64,000 nt of DNA from Lysinibacillus sp. FSL M8-0337 (GTDB taxonomy: Bacteria > Bacillota > Bacilli > Bacillales_A > Planococcaceae), in contig NZ_CP151996.1 in the NCBI RefSeq assembly GCF_038593855.1, forward strand, positions 1,240,001-1,304,000, given 5' to 3'. Below the pieces are notes generated by a model. That model searched no databases. It was not told where the DNA came from and saw only the letters and a program-made list of their open reading frames with translations. A program made the translations under genes and the position numbers. Positions 46,518 to 54,909 of this stretch are shown in pieces. Every line of letters starts with the position of its first letter. Within the stretch, counting starts at the first letter, position 1.

Positions 46518-47413
46518 CGGTGATCAACGTATTGGTCTGCTTTAGTCAGAGCGTTCGCTTTATCAAAATTAGAGATTGCATTTATTTTTTCATAGGCAGT
46601 TAGTGTTTGGGCGAGTTGCTCCTTCGAACTAGCACCAATCACTGTAGAAGCTATAGTTGGTTCCTTCAAATTAAAGGCTAGCCCTAATGCATGTAAATCT
46701 TCATAGTGTTTGGCTAAGTCTGTTAATGTTGTTGTTAATTCATCTATAGTGTATGTTTGATAACCATTGACCCGTTGCAAACGTTCTTTCCAGTTATTTG
46801 TTAATAATCCTTTTGCGACGGTGCCGCGTGTTACGACCGAAGCATCTTCACTAGCTATAAAATCTAGCCATTCTTCTGGGCGACGATCTAACGCACTATA
46901 TTGCATCATGACACTTTTTGCCGAGCTTGCAGGTAAAAAACGTTTCAGTACATTTGGTCGAATCGAGGATATACCATATTCTCGAATGACACCGTCTTTT
47001 TTTAAGTCGTCAAACGTGTCGATAATGCCGTCCCAGTCATCGTCTATTGTGCCACCATGTAGTTGATAGACATCAATGTAATCTGTACCGAGTCTTTTTA
47101 GGCTTTTATACACAGCCTCTTTAATATAGGTAGGGGAGGCATCCCACTGCCAGCCGTCCACACCTTCTGTCCAACGATTCCCTACTTTCGTTGCGATAAT
47201 CAGGTCTTGTCGACGTTTACCCAAAACTGTACTGATAATTTCTTCATTGGCACCTAAATCATATAAATCAGCTGTATCAATGTAGTTAATGCCCGCATCT
47301 AGCGCCATATCAAGTATGGCTGTTGCCTTTTGTTTATCTGTCGAAAGAGACATACCTCCTAAACCAATCTCTGAAATAAATAAATGACTTGTGCCGAGTT
47401 GTCTTTTTTTCAT
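46514..47413 (-). CDS. yqkF: YqkF-like aldo/keto reductase
   Basis: The 299-residue AKR has GLGGMSLSTDKQKA at the start, the catalytic Asp/Tyr of YIDTADLYDLGANEE, Lys in ATKVGNR and His in VYQLHGG. The NADPH-binding end (IASTVIGASSKEQL) is complete. It reduces aldehydes or ketones. ATG 47413 follows GGAGGGC; the frame runs upstream without an SD. Position before nudF is as in B. subtilis. Confidence 0.9.
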   Translation of the reverse strand: MKKRQLGTSHLFISEIGLGGMSLSTDKQKATAILDMALDAGINYIDTADLYDLGANEEIISTVLGKRRQDLIIATKVGNRWTEGVDGWQWDASPTYIKEAVYKSLKRLGTDYIDVYQLHGGTIDDDWDGIIDTFDDLKKDGVIREYGISSIRPNVLKRFLPASSAKSVMMQYSALDRRPEEWLDFIASEDASVVTRGTVAKGLLTNNWKERLQRVNGYQTYTIDELTTTLTDLAKHYEDLHALGLAFNLKEPTIASTVIGASSKEQLAQTLTAYEKINAISNFDKANALTKADQYVDHR

Positions 47414-47489
47414 GCGAATGCCCTCCTTCGATTTCTCTACTTGTAATGGTACAATGAACATATCTGAAGAACAAGCGAGGTTATGGGCA

Positions 47490-48035
47490 ATGAAAAAGTT
47501 TGAAGAAATAACGACGCAGACGACACCTATCTATAAAGGTAAAATCGTACACTTACAGGTTGATGATGTCACATTACCAAATGGGAAGTCTGCTAAGCGT
47601 GAAATTATTAAACACCCAGGAGCGGTAGCAATCATTGCCATTACCAACGAAGGCAAGCTCGTAATGGTGGAGCAATATCGTAAAGCGCTGGAACGTTCCA
47701 TTGTAGAAATTCCGGCAGGTAAACTTGAAAGCGGTGAGGAGCCGATTCATACAGCACGTCGTGAATTGGAAGAAGAGACAGGCTATGGAGCACATCAATT
47801 CAAGTATTTACAAGCTTTTGCCACTTCACCAGGTTTTGCGGATGAAATCATACATCTATTTGTGGCGACAGATTTATATCACATTGAACATAGTGCAGAA
47901 CTAGACGAAGATGAATTTGTCGAATTACTAGAAGTTTCGTTGGAAGAGGCACAAGCAATGGTTGCTGACGGGCGCATATATGATGCGAAAACAGCGTTTG
48001 CTGTGCTGTGGTTGGCATTGCAACAAGAAAAATAA
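47490..48035 (+). CDS. nudF: ADP-ribose pyrophosphatase (Nudix)
   Basis: The 181-residue protein has the complete Nudix box GKLESGEEPIHTARRELEEETGYG and the preceding EIPAGKLE, typical of ADP-ribose pyrophosphatases. It hydrolyses ADP-ribose to AMP and ribose-5-phosphate. ATG 47490 fits a promoter whose TACAAT (47450-47455) lies inside the longer upstream open frame. Divergent from yqkF. Confidence 0.93.
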   Translation: MKKFEEITTQTTPIYKGKIVHLQVDDVTLPNGKSAKREIIKHPGAVAIIAITNEGKLVMVEQYRKALERSIVEIPAGKLESGEEPIHTARRELEEETGYGAHQFKYLQAFATSPGFADEIIHLFVATDLYHIEHSAELDEDEFVELLEVSLEEAQAMVADGRIYDAKTAFAVLWLALQQEK

Positions 48036-48100
48036 AGTTTAGCATAATAGAAGCGGACGAGCATAAGCTGTACAAACCTTGATAGAAAAGGAGCATGCTT

Positions 48101-48613
48101 ATGTCTCGTACGGTTTCTATATTTTATCACGCATCAATTGTTGCAGTGAGCTTCGTTTGTGGCGTCATCTGCTTTCATATTATTGGAGGGGCGAATGCAG
48201 AGCCTTTTATTTTGTTTATAGAACCTCGTTTAGCAGATGTGGACAGGCAATCTATTGTTCGTTTAGTGTTACCTGTAGTCGCTTCAGTCGGTATTGTACT
48301 GTTACTTGCAACGCATAGTGTTTTAAAAGTTTTAGTACGTGTTACAGTGGCAATACGCGCAACGTTTTTTGGCTTTAGCTCTGTATTTTTACTACAAAAA
48401 CTTGAAGCATTTTGGCTATATACGATTTGGTGGTTTCCATTTCAGCTTATCTATTGTATATTGTTGCTAGTCCTATGTAATTTACTAGTACCTGCTTGGT
48501 CGAAGCGAAAAATCGGGAAAAAGACGAATGGACGGACAATTTTGTTGAATTTTATCGCTTTTTTCATCATAATAGTTGCTGAGTTTATCGTTATATCGTA
48601 TGTACTCAAATAA
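48101..48613 (+). CDS. Membrane protein in the spoIIM position
   Basis: The ~170-residue protein has four or five TM segments (IFYHASIVAVSFVCGVICFH, LVLPVVASVGIVLLLATH, FWLYTIWWFPFQLIYCILLL, ILLNFIAFFIIIVAEFIVI). It lies just before fur, where B. subtilis carries spoIIM, and has a similar size. The block RATFFGFSSVFLLQKL is vaguely like SpoIIM's FKGVVVGFTVGFL. I therefore suggest a divergent SpoIIM but cannot show it. ATG 48101 has AAAGGAG 7 nt upstream. Confidence 0.6.
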   Translation: MSRTVSIFYHASIVAVSFVCGVICFHIIGGANAEPFILFIEPRLADVDRQSIVRLVLPVVASVGIVLLLATHSVLKVLVRVTVAIRATFFGFSSVFLLQKLEAFWLYTIWWFPFQLIYCILLLVLCNLLVPAWSKRKIGKKTNGRTILLNFIAFFIIIVAEFIVISYVLK

Positions 48614-48683
48614 TGCATAAAATACGTTCAAATGAAGCAACAGCTAAAAACATTAAAAGCTTATTTGAAATCTATTCACTATC

Positions 48684-48713
48684 TTGTAATAGGATTTACT
48701 CCTTTGGTATAAT
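48684..48713 (+). promoter_or_regulatory. fur promoter
   Basis: TTGTAA (48684-48689), an 18-nt spacer and TATAAT (48708-48713) lie 25 nt before the fur start. No clear 19-bp Fur box is seen. Confidence 0.6.
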
Positions 48714-48737
48714 GAAATAAGTTTAGGGGGGCGTCAC

Positions 48738-49202
48738 ATGGAAAGCCGAATTGATCGTATAAAAAAACAGTTGCATAGTGCTAGTTATAAGCTGACGCCG
48801 CAGCGAGAAGCAACAGTTGCTGTTTTGCTAGAGCATGAAGAGGACCACTTAAGTGCAGAGGATGTCTATCTTTTAGTAAAAGATAAGGCACCAGAAATAG
48901 GTCTGGCTACTGTTTATAGAACGTTAGAATTACTAACAGAGCTTAAAATCGTCGACAAAATCAACTTTGGAGATGGCGTATCACGCTACGATTTACGCCA
49001 AGAAGGAGCTGCGCATTTCCATCACCATCTCGTTTGTATCGAGTGCGGTGCGGTAGATGAAATTCAAGAAGATTTACTTGAAGATGTGGAAGCCGTTGTT
49101 GAGAAACGTTGGAACTTTATTATAAAAGATCACCGACTAACTTTCCACGGTATTTGCTGGCGTTGTCATGATAAAAACGACGAAACGAATGAAGAACAAT
49201 AA
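48738..49202 (+). CDS. fur: Ferric uptake regulator Fur
   Basis: The 154-residue protein has the N-terminal winged helix (YKLTPQREATVAVLLEHEEDHLSAEDVY, LATVYRTLELL) and the metal region FHHHLVCIECGAVDEIQ followed by CWRCHDKN. CxxC pairs (CIEC, CWRC) mark the structural zinc. It represses iron uptake genes when iron is plentiful. Order fur-xerD-deoB is the B. subtilis arrangement. Confidence 0.95.
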   Translation: MESRIDRIKKQLHSASYKLTPQREATVAVLLEHEEDHLSAEDVYLLVKDKAPEIGLATVYRTLELLTELKIVDKINFGDGVSRYDLRQEGAAHFHHHLVCIECGAVDEIQEDLLEDVEAVVEKRWNFIIKDHRLTFHGICWRCHDKNDETNEEQ

Positions 49203-49206
49203 CGAG

Positions 49207-49254
49207 AAACTGTCTGATGAAATCTTGCGTATAGATTGCATCAGGCAGTTTTTT
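49207..49254 (+). terminator. Terminator after fur
   Basis: The stem AAACTGTCTGATG / CATCAGGCAGTTT with a ~19-nt loop is followed by T residues. Confidence 0.8.
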
Positions 49255-49405
49255 GTTTTTTTATGCTTAATGGGATGCTCTATTATTCTAGTAAAGGGAG
49301 GATAAGCCTGTAAGCAAATTACCTTTAAGCTAAAGTGTAGCCTTTTCGCACTTTTTTTATAGGCGTGCTAAAATAGAGAATAATTGACAGTGAGGGGGCG
49401 TTGTG

Positions 49406-50308
49406 ATGAATGAATTTCAATATGCAATAGAGGATTATATCCATTTTATCCAGGTAGAGCGGCAATTATCCGTTAATACATTAGCATCCTATCGCCGAGA
49501 CTTAGAAAACTATGTCCATTTTTTGCAAGAAGCTGAGGGAATGGCTGATTTTCGCAATATTGAACGTACAACGATTTTGCGCCATTTAGAGCAACTGCGC
49601 ATGCAAGGAAAGACGAGCCGTACTGTTGCACGCCATATCTCATCCATACGTAGTTTCCACCAATTTTTACTTCGAGAAAAGCGCACAGAAACTGATCCTA
49701 CGGTGCATTTAGAAATGCCAACGATTGAACAAAAACTACCAAATATTCTATCGATTGAAGAAATCGAAGCATTGCTAGCAGTACCGAATCGCAGCAAGCC
49801 ACAAGGTGTTCGAGATGTAGCAATGCTAGAGCTTTTATATGGCTCTGGCATGCGTATAAGTGAGCTGATTGCACTCGATTTGGCTGATATCCATTTAACG
49901 ATGGGCTTTGTACGTGTATTTGGAAAGGGAGGCAAGGAGCGTATTATTCCGCTTGGTAAAAGTGCCCTTTCTGCATTGGGTGTTTATTTAGATGGTGCAC
50001 GAGGTACATTACAAGGGAAATACCCAAAAACCGATGCCTTTTTTATTAATCAACGAGGGAAACGTTTAACAAGGCAAGGTTGTTGGAAATTAATGAAGGA
50101 GCACGCATTAAAGGCGGGCATCCAACATGAACTGACACCACATACGTTACGTCATTCCTTCGCTACTCATTTAGTGGAAAATGGAGCTGATTTACGTGCA
50201 GTGCAGGAGATGCTAGGGCATGCAGATATTTCCACAACTCAAATTTATACGCATATTAGTAAAACGAGACTTTCAGAAGTTTACAAGCAGTACCATCCGC
50301 GTGCCTAA
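49406..50308 (+). CDS. xerD: Tyrosine recombinase XerD
   Basis: The 300-residue protein has a SAM-like N-terminal domain (YAIEDYIHFIQVERQLSVNTLASYRRDL) and a catalytic domain with RKHRH-Y residues: Arg in GSGMRISEL, Lys in GKGGKERIIP, HTLRHSFATHL, LGHADIS and TQIYTHI. It resolves chromosome dimers at dif with XerC. ATG 49406, with GAGGGGG upstream, is preferred over the GTG just before it. Synteny with fur and deoB shows that it is the housekeeping enzyme. Confidence 0.94.
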   Translation: MNEFQYAIEDYIHFIQVERQLSVNTLASYRRDLENYVHFLQEAEGMADFRNIERTTILRHLEQLRMQGKTSRTVARHISSIRSFHQFLLREKRTETDPTVHLEMPTIEQKLPNILSIEEIEALLAVPNRSKPQGVRDVAMLELLYGSGMRISELIALDLADIHLTMGFVRVFGKGGKERIIPLGKSALSALGVYLDGARGTLQGKYPKTDAFFINQRGKRLTRQGCWKLMKEHALKAGIQHELTPHTLRHSFATHLVENGADLRAVQEMLGHADISTTQIYTHISKTRLSEVYKQYHPRA

Positions 50309-50436
50309 TAAAAAACAAGTGACAGATAGTGCTTTTTTCTTGTTTAAGGAAAATATATTACTTAGTCGGATGTCTGACCTTTATCCTTTCGCTTGTTTTT
50401 GGTAAAATGGAATCGTGAGATTAGGAGGCAATAATT

Positions 50437-51618
50437 ATGAATAAAGCATTTAAAAAAATCCATGTCGTTGTAATGGATTCAGTTGGGATTGGTGAAGCAC
50501 CAGACGCAGCTAAATTCGGAGATGCAGGCGCACATACTTTAGGTCACATCGCTGAAAAAATGAATGGGCTTACAATGCCCGTTATGGAGTCTTTTGGCTT
50601 AGCGAATATCGAACCACTTCAAGGACTACAAGCAACAAATACACCGCAAGCATACTACGGTAAAATGCAAGAGGCATCTGTCGGTAAAGATACAATGACA
50701 GGGCATTGGGAAATAATGGGTCTTAATATTGATAAGCCATTTAAAGTGTATCCTGAAGGTTTCCCTGCTGAACTGATTGCCGAGCTTGAACAACGTACAG
50801 GACGCAAAGTACTGTGTAATAAGCCTGCAAGTGGTACACAGGTGATTGAAGACTTTGGACAGGAACATATGGAGACAGGGGCTATTATTGTCTATACATC
50901 GGCTGACCCTGTGTTACAAATTGCTGCGCATGAAGACATCATTCCGCTGGACGAACTTTATAAAATTTGTGAGATTGCACGTGAGCTGACATTACAGCCT
51001 GAATACTTAGTAGGACGCGTGATTGCACGTCCATTTATCGGTACACCAGGTAACTTTACACGCACGCCAAATCGTCATGACTATGCGTTAAAGCCTTTTG
51101 GACGTACAACGATGAATGCTTTAAAAGATGCTGGTTTTGATGTAATTGCTATTGGTAAAATTTCTGATATTTTCAATGGTGAAGGGGTTACTGAAGCAGT
51201 TCGTACAAAAAATAATATGGACGGTATGGATCAATTCGCTAAAGTTGCAAAACAAGATTTCCATGGGATTAGCTTCTTAAATTTAGTAGACTTTGATGCC
51301 AATTTTGGGCATCGTCGTGATCCGCTTGGTTACGGTAACGCATTACAAGAATTCGATGCGCGTCTTCCTGAAATTTTACAGGCAATGACAGAAGATGATT
51401 TACTGATGATTACAGCAGACCACGGTAATGATCCGACATTCCCTGGCACAGACCATACACGTGAATACGTACCGCTAATTGTCTATTCACCACGTTTTAA
51501 AGGTGGAAGCGAGCTTGCTCTTCGTGAGACTTTTGCAGATATTGCAGCAACTGTCGCTGAAAACTTCAAAGTAGAAGCACCACCATTCGGTAAGAGTTTC
51601 TTAAATGATTTAAAATAA
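50437..51618 (+). CDS. deoB: Phosphopentomutase
   Basis: The 393-residue protein has the metal-binding start [27 protein letters not shown] with the phospho-Thr region, and [19 protein letters not shown] near the end. It interconverts ribose or deoxyribose 1- and 5-phosphates in nucleoside salvage. SD AGGAGG. It is followed 13 nt later by the pyrimidine-nucleoside phosphorylase gene, forming a salvage operon. Confidence 0.96.
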   Translation: MNKAFKKIHVVVMDSVGIGEAPDAAKFGDAGAHTLGHIAEKMNGLTMPVMESFGLANIEPLQGLQATNTPQAYYGKMQEASVGKDTMTGHWEIMGLNIDKPFKVYPEGFPAELIAELEQRTGRKVLCNKPASGTQVIEDFGQEHMETGAIIVYTSADPVLQIAAHEDIIPLDELYKICEIARELTLQPEYLVGRVIARPFIGTPGNFTRTPNRHDYALKPFGRTTMNALKDAGFDVIAIGKISDIFNGEGVTEAVRTKNNMDGMDQFAKVAKQDFHGISFLNLVDFDANFGHRRDPLGYGNALQEFDARLPEILQAMTEDDLLMITADHGNDPTFPGTDHTREYVPLIVYSPRFKGGSELALRETFADIAATVAENFKVEAPPFGKSFLNDLK

Positions 51619-51631
51619 GGAGGAATTGTCT

Positions 51632-52882
51632 ATGAATATGGTGCAGCTTTTTGAAAAGAAAAAACAAGGCAAAGAACTGACACAAGCTGAAATCCAATAC
51701 TTTGTTGAAGGCTATACAACAGGTGCTATTCCGGATTATCAGGCGAGTTCATTGCTAATGGCTATTCGCTTACTTGGAATGACAGATGAAGAAACGTTTT
51801 ATTTAACGAAGGCAATGATTGAATCAGGTGATGTAATTGATTTAACTTCAATTGAAGGTTTTAAAATTGATAAACATTCTACAGGCGGTGTCGGTGATAA
51901 AGTCACGTTAATCGTTACACCAATCATTGCTTCTCTAGGCATTCCAGTGGCGAAGTTTAGTGGTAAAGGCTTAGGTATTACAGGTGGCACAATCGATAAA
52001 TTAGAATCAATCCGTGGCTTTAAAACAGAATTATCGTCACAAGAATTCATTGATAATGTCAATAAACATAAAATTGCGGTTGCTGGTCAGACAGGCAATC
52101 TTGTACCTGCCGACAAAAAACTTTATGCATTGCGAGATGTGACAGGTACTGTCGACTCTATTCCGTTAATTGCTGCTTCAATTATGAGTAAAAAAATTGC
52201 AAGTGGTGCAGATGGCATTGTGCTCGATGTGAAATGTGGCTCGGGTGCCTTTATGAAAACGGAAGAAGAAGCGAAGAAATTAGCTGAAGCGATGACAGCA
52301 ATTGGTGAAAAATTAGGCCGTAAAGTTGTCGCTCATATTAGCGATATGGATAATCCTTTAGGAAAAATGATCGGTAATAAACTTGAGGTAGTAGAGGCGT
52401 ATGCCTTGCTAAAAGGTCGCTTAGAAGAGACGCACGCAGACTTATTAGAAGAGTGCATTATTATTTCTTCTCTAATGTATCAGATTGCGGCTGGAGTAGA
52501 TGAAACAACAGCGGTAGCAGCTGTCAAAAAAGTGTTGGAAAATGGCTCAGCAGCAGCGAAGTTTGAGGAATTTATCGTAGCCCAAGGCGGCGATTTAGCG
52601 GATATTGTGCAAAATGACACAACACATAAGGTGGCTGTAAAAGCAGCGTCAGAGGGTGTTGTCGCGTCGATTAATGCATTGATGATTGGTGAAGCAAGCG
52701 TTAGTCTTGGCGCTGGTCGCTTAACGAAGGAATCTTCGCTTGATTATGATGCAGGCATCCAGCTAGTCGCGAAAAAAGGTGACCGCGTCAGTGCGGATGA
52801 AACCATTGCCTATCTGTATTCAAACAGTGAAATTAACGAAGAAACAATCACTAAAGTACAGCAAGCCTTTTCAATGGCATAA
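51632..52882 (+). CDS. pdp: Pyrimidine-nucleoside phosphorylase
   Basis: The 416-residue protein has the phosphate-binding KHSTGGVGDKVTL, the GGTIDKLESI and GSGAFMKT motifs and a C-terminal alpha/beta domain. The sequence fits the broad-specificity Pdp of Gram-positives. It phosphorolyses uridine and thymidine to base and pentose-1-phosphate, feeding deoB. ATG 51632 lies 8 nt after AAGGAGG; TTG 51626 is too close. In B. subtilis the gene after deoB is a purine phosphorylase, so this is a replacement. Confidence 0.94.
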   Translation: MNMVQLFEKKKQGKELTQAEIQYFVEGYTTGAIPDYQASSLLMAIRLLGMTDEETFYLTKAMIESGDVIDLTSIEGFKIDKHSTGGVGDKVTLIVTPIIASLGIPVAKFSGKGLGITGGTIDKLESIRGFKTELSSQEFIDNVNKHKIAVAGQTGNLVPADKKLYALRDVTGTVDSIPLIAASIMSKKIASGADGIVLDVKCGSGAFMKTEEEAKKLAEAMTAIGEKLGRKVVAHISDMDNPLGKMIGNKLEVVEAYALLKGRLEETHADLLEECIIISSLMYQIAAGVDETTAVAAVKKVLENGSAAAKFEEFIVAQGGDLADIVQNDTTHKVAVKAASEGVVASINALMIGEASVSLGAGRLTKESSLDYDAGIQLVAKKGDRVSADETIAYLYSNSEINEETITKVQQAFSMA

Positions 52883-52910
52883 GTATAAATTAACAGAAAA
52901 CGCTAGTTTA

Positions 52911-53040
52911 TGGTAGCACAGGCGGTGATGCTGCTATAACGCACACACCGTAAGACGCGGCAAACCTGCGCGTTAGCGAGGGTTGCGGCTTACTGTGCTG
53001 AGCGGAAAGCACCGCCGAAGCGGACAACAACGGCGCAGCG
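52911..53040. repeat. GC-rich structured intergenic element
   Basis: About 125 bp of GC-rich DNA in an AT-rich setting, with nested or crossing complementary pairs: AGCACAG (52915-52921) with CTGTGCT (52993-52999); GGCGGTG (52921-52927) with CACCGCC (53010-53016); GTAAG...GCAAACC (52950-52966) with GGTTGC...CTTAC (52981-52993). No ORF is convincing. It resembles a dispersed repeat or a structured RNA. The remaining stretch to 53257 holds the following terminator and AT-rich DNA. Confidence 0.6.
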
Positions 53041-53082
53041 AAAAAGTGTTAGATTGATGGCAGTCAATCTAACACTTTTTTT
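53041..53082 (+). terminator. Terminator after pdp
   Basis: A 15-bp perfect stem (AAAGTGTTAGATTGA / TCAATCTAACACTTT) with a 6-nt loop is followed by T7. The stem is identical to that at 36691-36730. Confidence 0.9.
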
Positions 53083-53257
53083 CGTTCTACTCGTATTGAA
53101 TACCTACATAAATTAGCTTTCTACAATGACACACTGACAAAAAATGTAGACGACGTTTAAAACCTTTTGATTTATCCCATACTGCACTTAACCTAAAAGC
53201 AATAAGAATGTCGATTTGACACTATTTCAAGAGACTTTGCACTAGTTCTGTCAACAG

Positions 53258-53287
53258 CAAGGATTTGTTATATGGAATGTGGAATTG
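53258..53287 (+). promoter_or_regulatory. Sigma-H-like promoter of the spoIIA operon
   Basis: AAGGATTT (53259-53266) and, 12 nt later, GTGGAATTG (53279-53287) match the sigma-H consensus RnAGGAWWW-N12-RnnGAAT except for the first base. spoIIA is a classic sigma-H target. The start point would fall close to the SD of spoIIAA. Confidence 0.6.
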
Positions 53288-53308
53288 CACGAGGAGGAGG
53301 CGATGTTC

Positions 53309-53662
53309 ATGCATTTTCAATTAGAAATGGTAACAAGGGAGACAGTAGTTATACGTTTATTTGGGGAGCTCGATCATCATGCAGTAGAGCAAATTCGGGC
53401 TAAAATTTCTACAGCAATTTTTCAGGGGGCTGTAACGACCATCATTTGGAATTTTGAGCGACTATCGTTTATGGATAGTTCAGGTGTAGGCCTAGTGCTT
53501 GGTCGAATGCGTGAGTTAGAAGCAGTTGCTGGACGAACAATTTTATTAAATCCATCGCCGACGATGCGAAAAGTATTTCAATTTTCAGGCTTAGGTCCGT
53601 GGATGATGGATGCAACAGAGGAAGAAGCGATTGATCGAGTTAGGGGGATTGTAAATGGATAA
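53309..53662 (+). CDS. spoIIAA: Anti-sigma-F factor antagonist SpoIIAA
   Basis: The 117-residue STAS protein has the phosphorylation site MDSSGVGL. With ATG 53309 the target serine is Ser58, the same number as in B. subtilis, which supports this start over upstream ATGs; GAGGAGG lies 11 nt upstream. When unphosphorylated it frees sigma-F from SpoIIAB in the forespore. It overlaps spoIIAB by 8 nt. Confidence 0.95.
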   Translation: MHFQLEMVTRETVVIRLFGELDHHAVEQIRAKISTAIFQGAVTTIIWNFERLSFMDSSGVGLVLGRMRELEAVAGRTILLNPSPTMRKVFQFSGLGPWMMDATEEEAIDRVRGIVNG

Positions 53663-54095
53663 CGAAATGACATTAACTTTTTTAGCAATTAGCGAAAACG
53701 AAGCCTTAGCACGTGTGGCGATAACGGGCTTTATTGCACAATTAGATCCAACAATTGATGAGCTATCAGAATTTAAAACAGTTGTCTCAGAGGCTGTTTC
53801 CAATGCCATTATTCACGGTTATGAAGAAGATGGAAAAGGTGTCGTTACAGTTCACGCAAAGCGTGAGGATGATATTGTAACGGTGTCTGTGATGGATAAA
53901 GGGGTTGGTATTGCGGATGTAAGTCAAGCAATGGAGCCTTTGTTTACGACGAAAAGTGCAATGGAACGTTCTGGTATGGGCTTTACCATTATGGACAGCT
54001 TTTCAGATCAGTTGACTGTCATGTCCAAGTGGCAGGAAGGTACAACTGTAACGTTTACGAAAAAATTTTATTCGGTTCGCACGGCGGTAATGTGA
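53655..54095 (+). CDS. spoIIAB: Anti-sigma-F factor / kinase SpoIIAB
   Basis: The 146-residue GHKL kinase has the N box VVSEAVSNAIIHGYE, G1 DKGVGIAD and G2 ERSGMGFTIM. It binds and inhibits sigma-F and phosphorylates SpoIIAA. It starts inside the end of spoIIAA (GGGGGATTG SD) and is followed 10 nt later by sigF. Confidence 0.96.
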   Translation: MDNEMTLTFLAISENEALARVAITGFIAQLDPTIDELSEFKTVVSEAVSNAIIHGYEEDGKGVVTVHAKREDDIVTVSVMDKGVGIADVSQAMEPLFTTKSAMERSGMGFTIMDSFSDQLTVMSKWQEGTTVTFTKKFYSVRTAVM

Positions 54096-54105
54096 GGTTG
54101 CTATC

Positions 54106-54894
54106 GTGAAGCCGATAGAACAGTCGTCCGATAAGCTTTTGTCACAGGAGGAAATGCGTGATTTAATTGCGCGTTCACAACAGGGCGATCATGAAGCTCG
54201 TAAACGAATGATTGAGGGGAATACGAGGCTTGTGTGGTCTATCGTCCAACGCTTTACAACAAGGGGCGTGGAGCTCGAAGATTTATTTCAAATAGGCTGT
54301 ATTGGCCTTATGAAATCAGTAGATAAGTTTGATTTAGCGTACGATGTGAAATTTTCCACATATGCTGTCCCGATGATTATCGGTGAAATACAGCGCTTTT
54401 TAAGGGATGACGGCATGGTAAAAGTGAGCCGTTCAATTCGCGAGCTCAACTTTAAAATCCGCCATGCGACGGATGAATTTATTAAAAATAACGAGCATCC
54501 CCCGACCATTCAAGAATTAGCACAGGTTCTTGGCGTCACGACTGAGGAAATTGTGACAGCGTCTGATGCGTTAAGGGATCCAGCTTCCTTACATGAGCAA
54601 TTGTATGAGAGTGAAGGGGATTCCATTACATTAATGGACCAAATGAAGGATGAAAAATCAGAGCAACCTTTTGAATATATTCCGTTAAAAGAAGTGCTGA
54701 CAAGACTTGATCCGAGGGAACAATCCATTATCTATTTACGCTATTTTTCAGATTGTACACAAACTGAAATTGCCACTCGTCTTGGTATTTCGCAAGTACA
54801 AGTATCTCGTTTAGAGAAAAAGATTTTAGCGCAGTTGAAAAGTTGGATGGCGACCAGTGCCACGGTAGAACACGGAGTAGAAAAAGACATCTAA
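54106..54894 (+). CDS. sigF: RNA polymerase sigma-F factor
   Basis: The 262-residue sigma-70 family protein has region 2 (LVWSIVQRFTTRGVELEDLFQIGCIGL, KFSTYAVPMIIGEIQRFLRDDG) and region 4 (DCTQTEIATRLGISQVQVSRLEKKIL). It is the first forespore-specific sigma factor and third gene of spoIIA. GTG 54106 is preceded by GAGGTTGC. spoVAF follows at 15 nt. Confidence 0.96.
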   Translation: MKPIEQSSDKLLSQEEMRDLIARSQQGDHEARKRMIEGNTRLVWSIVQRFTTRGVELEDLFQIGCIGLMKSVDKFDLAYDVKFSTYAVPMIIGEIQRFLRDDGMVKVSRSIRELNFKIRHATDEFIKNNEHPPTIQELAQVLGVTTEEIVTASDALRDPASLHEQLYESEGDSITLMDQMKDEKSEQPFEYIPLKEVLTRLDPREQSIIYLRYFSDCTQTEIATRLGISQVQVSRLEKKILAQLKSWMATSATVEHGVEKDI

Positions 54895-54909
54895 GAAAAT
54901 GGTGACAGC

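Noticed and set aside
49406..50308. Tyrosine recombinase as a phage or island integrase
   Set aside because: Synteny fur-xerD-deoB, full-length XerD sequence and no attachment-site tRNA nearby show it is chromosomal XerD.
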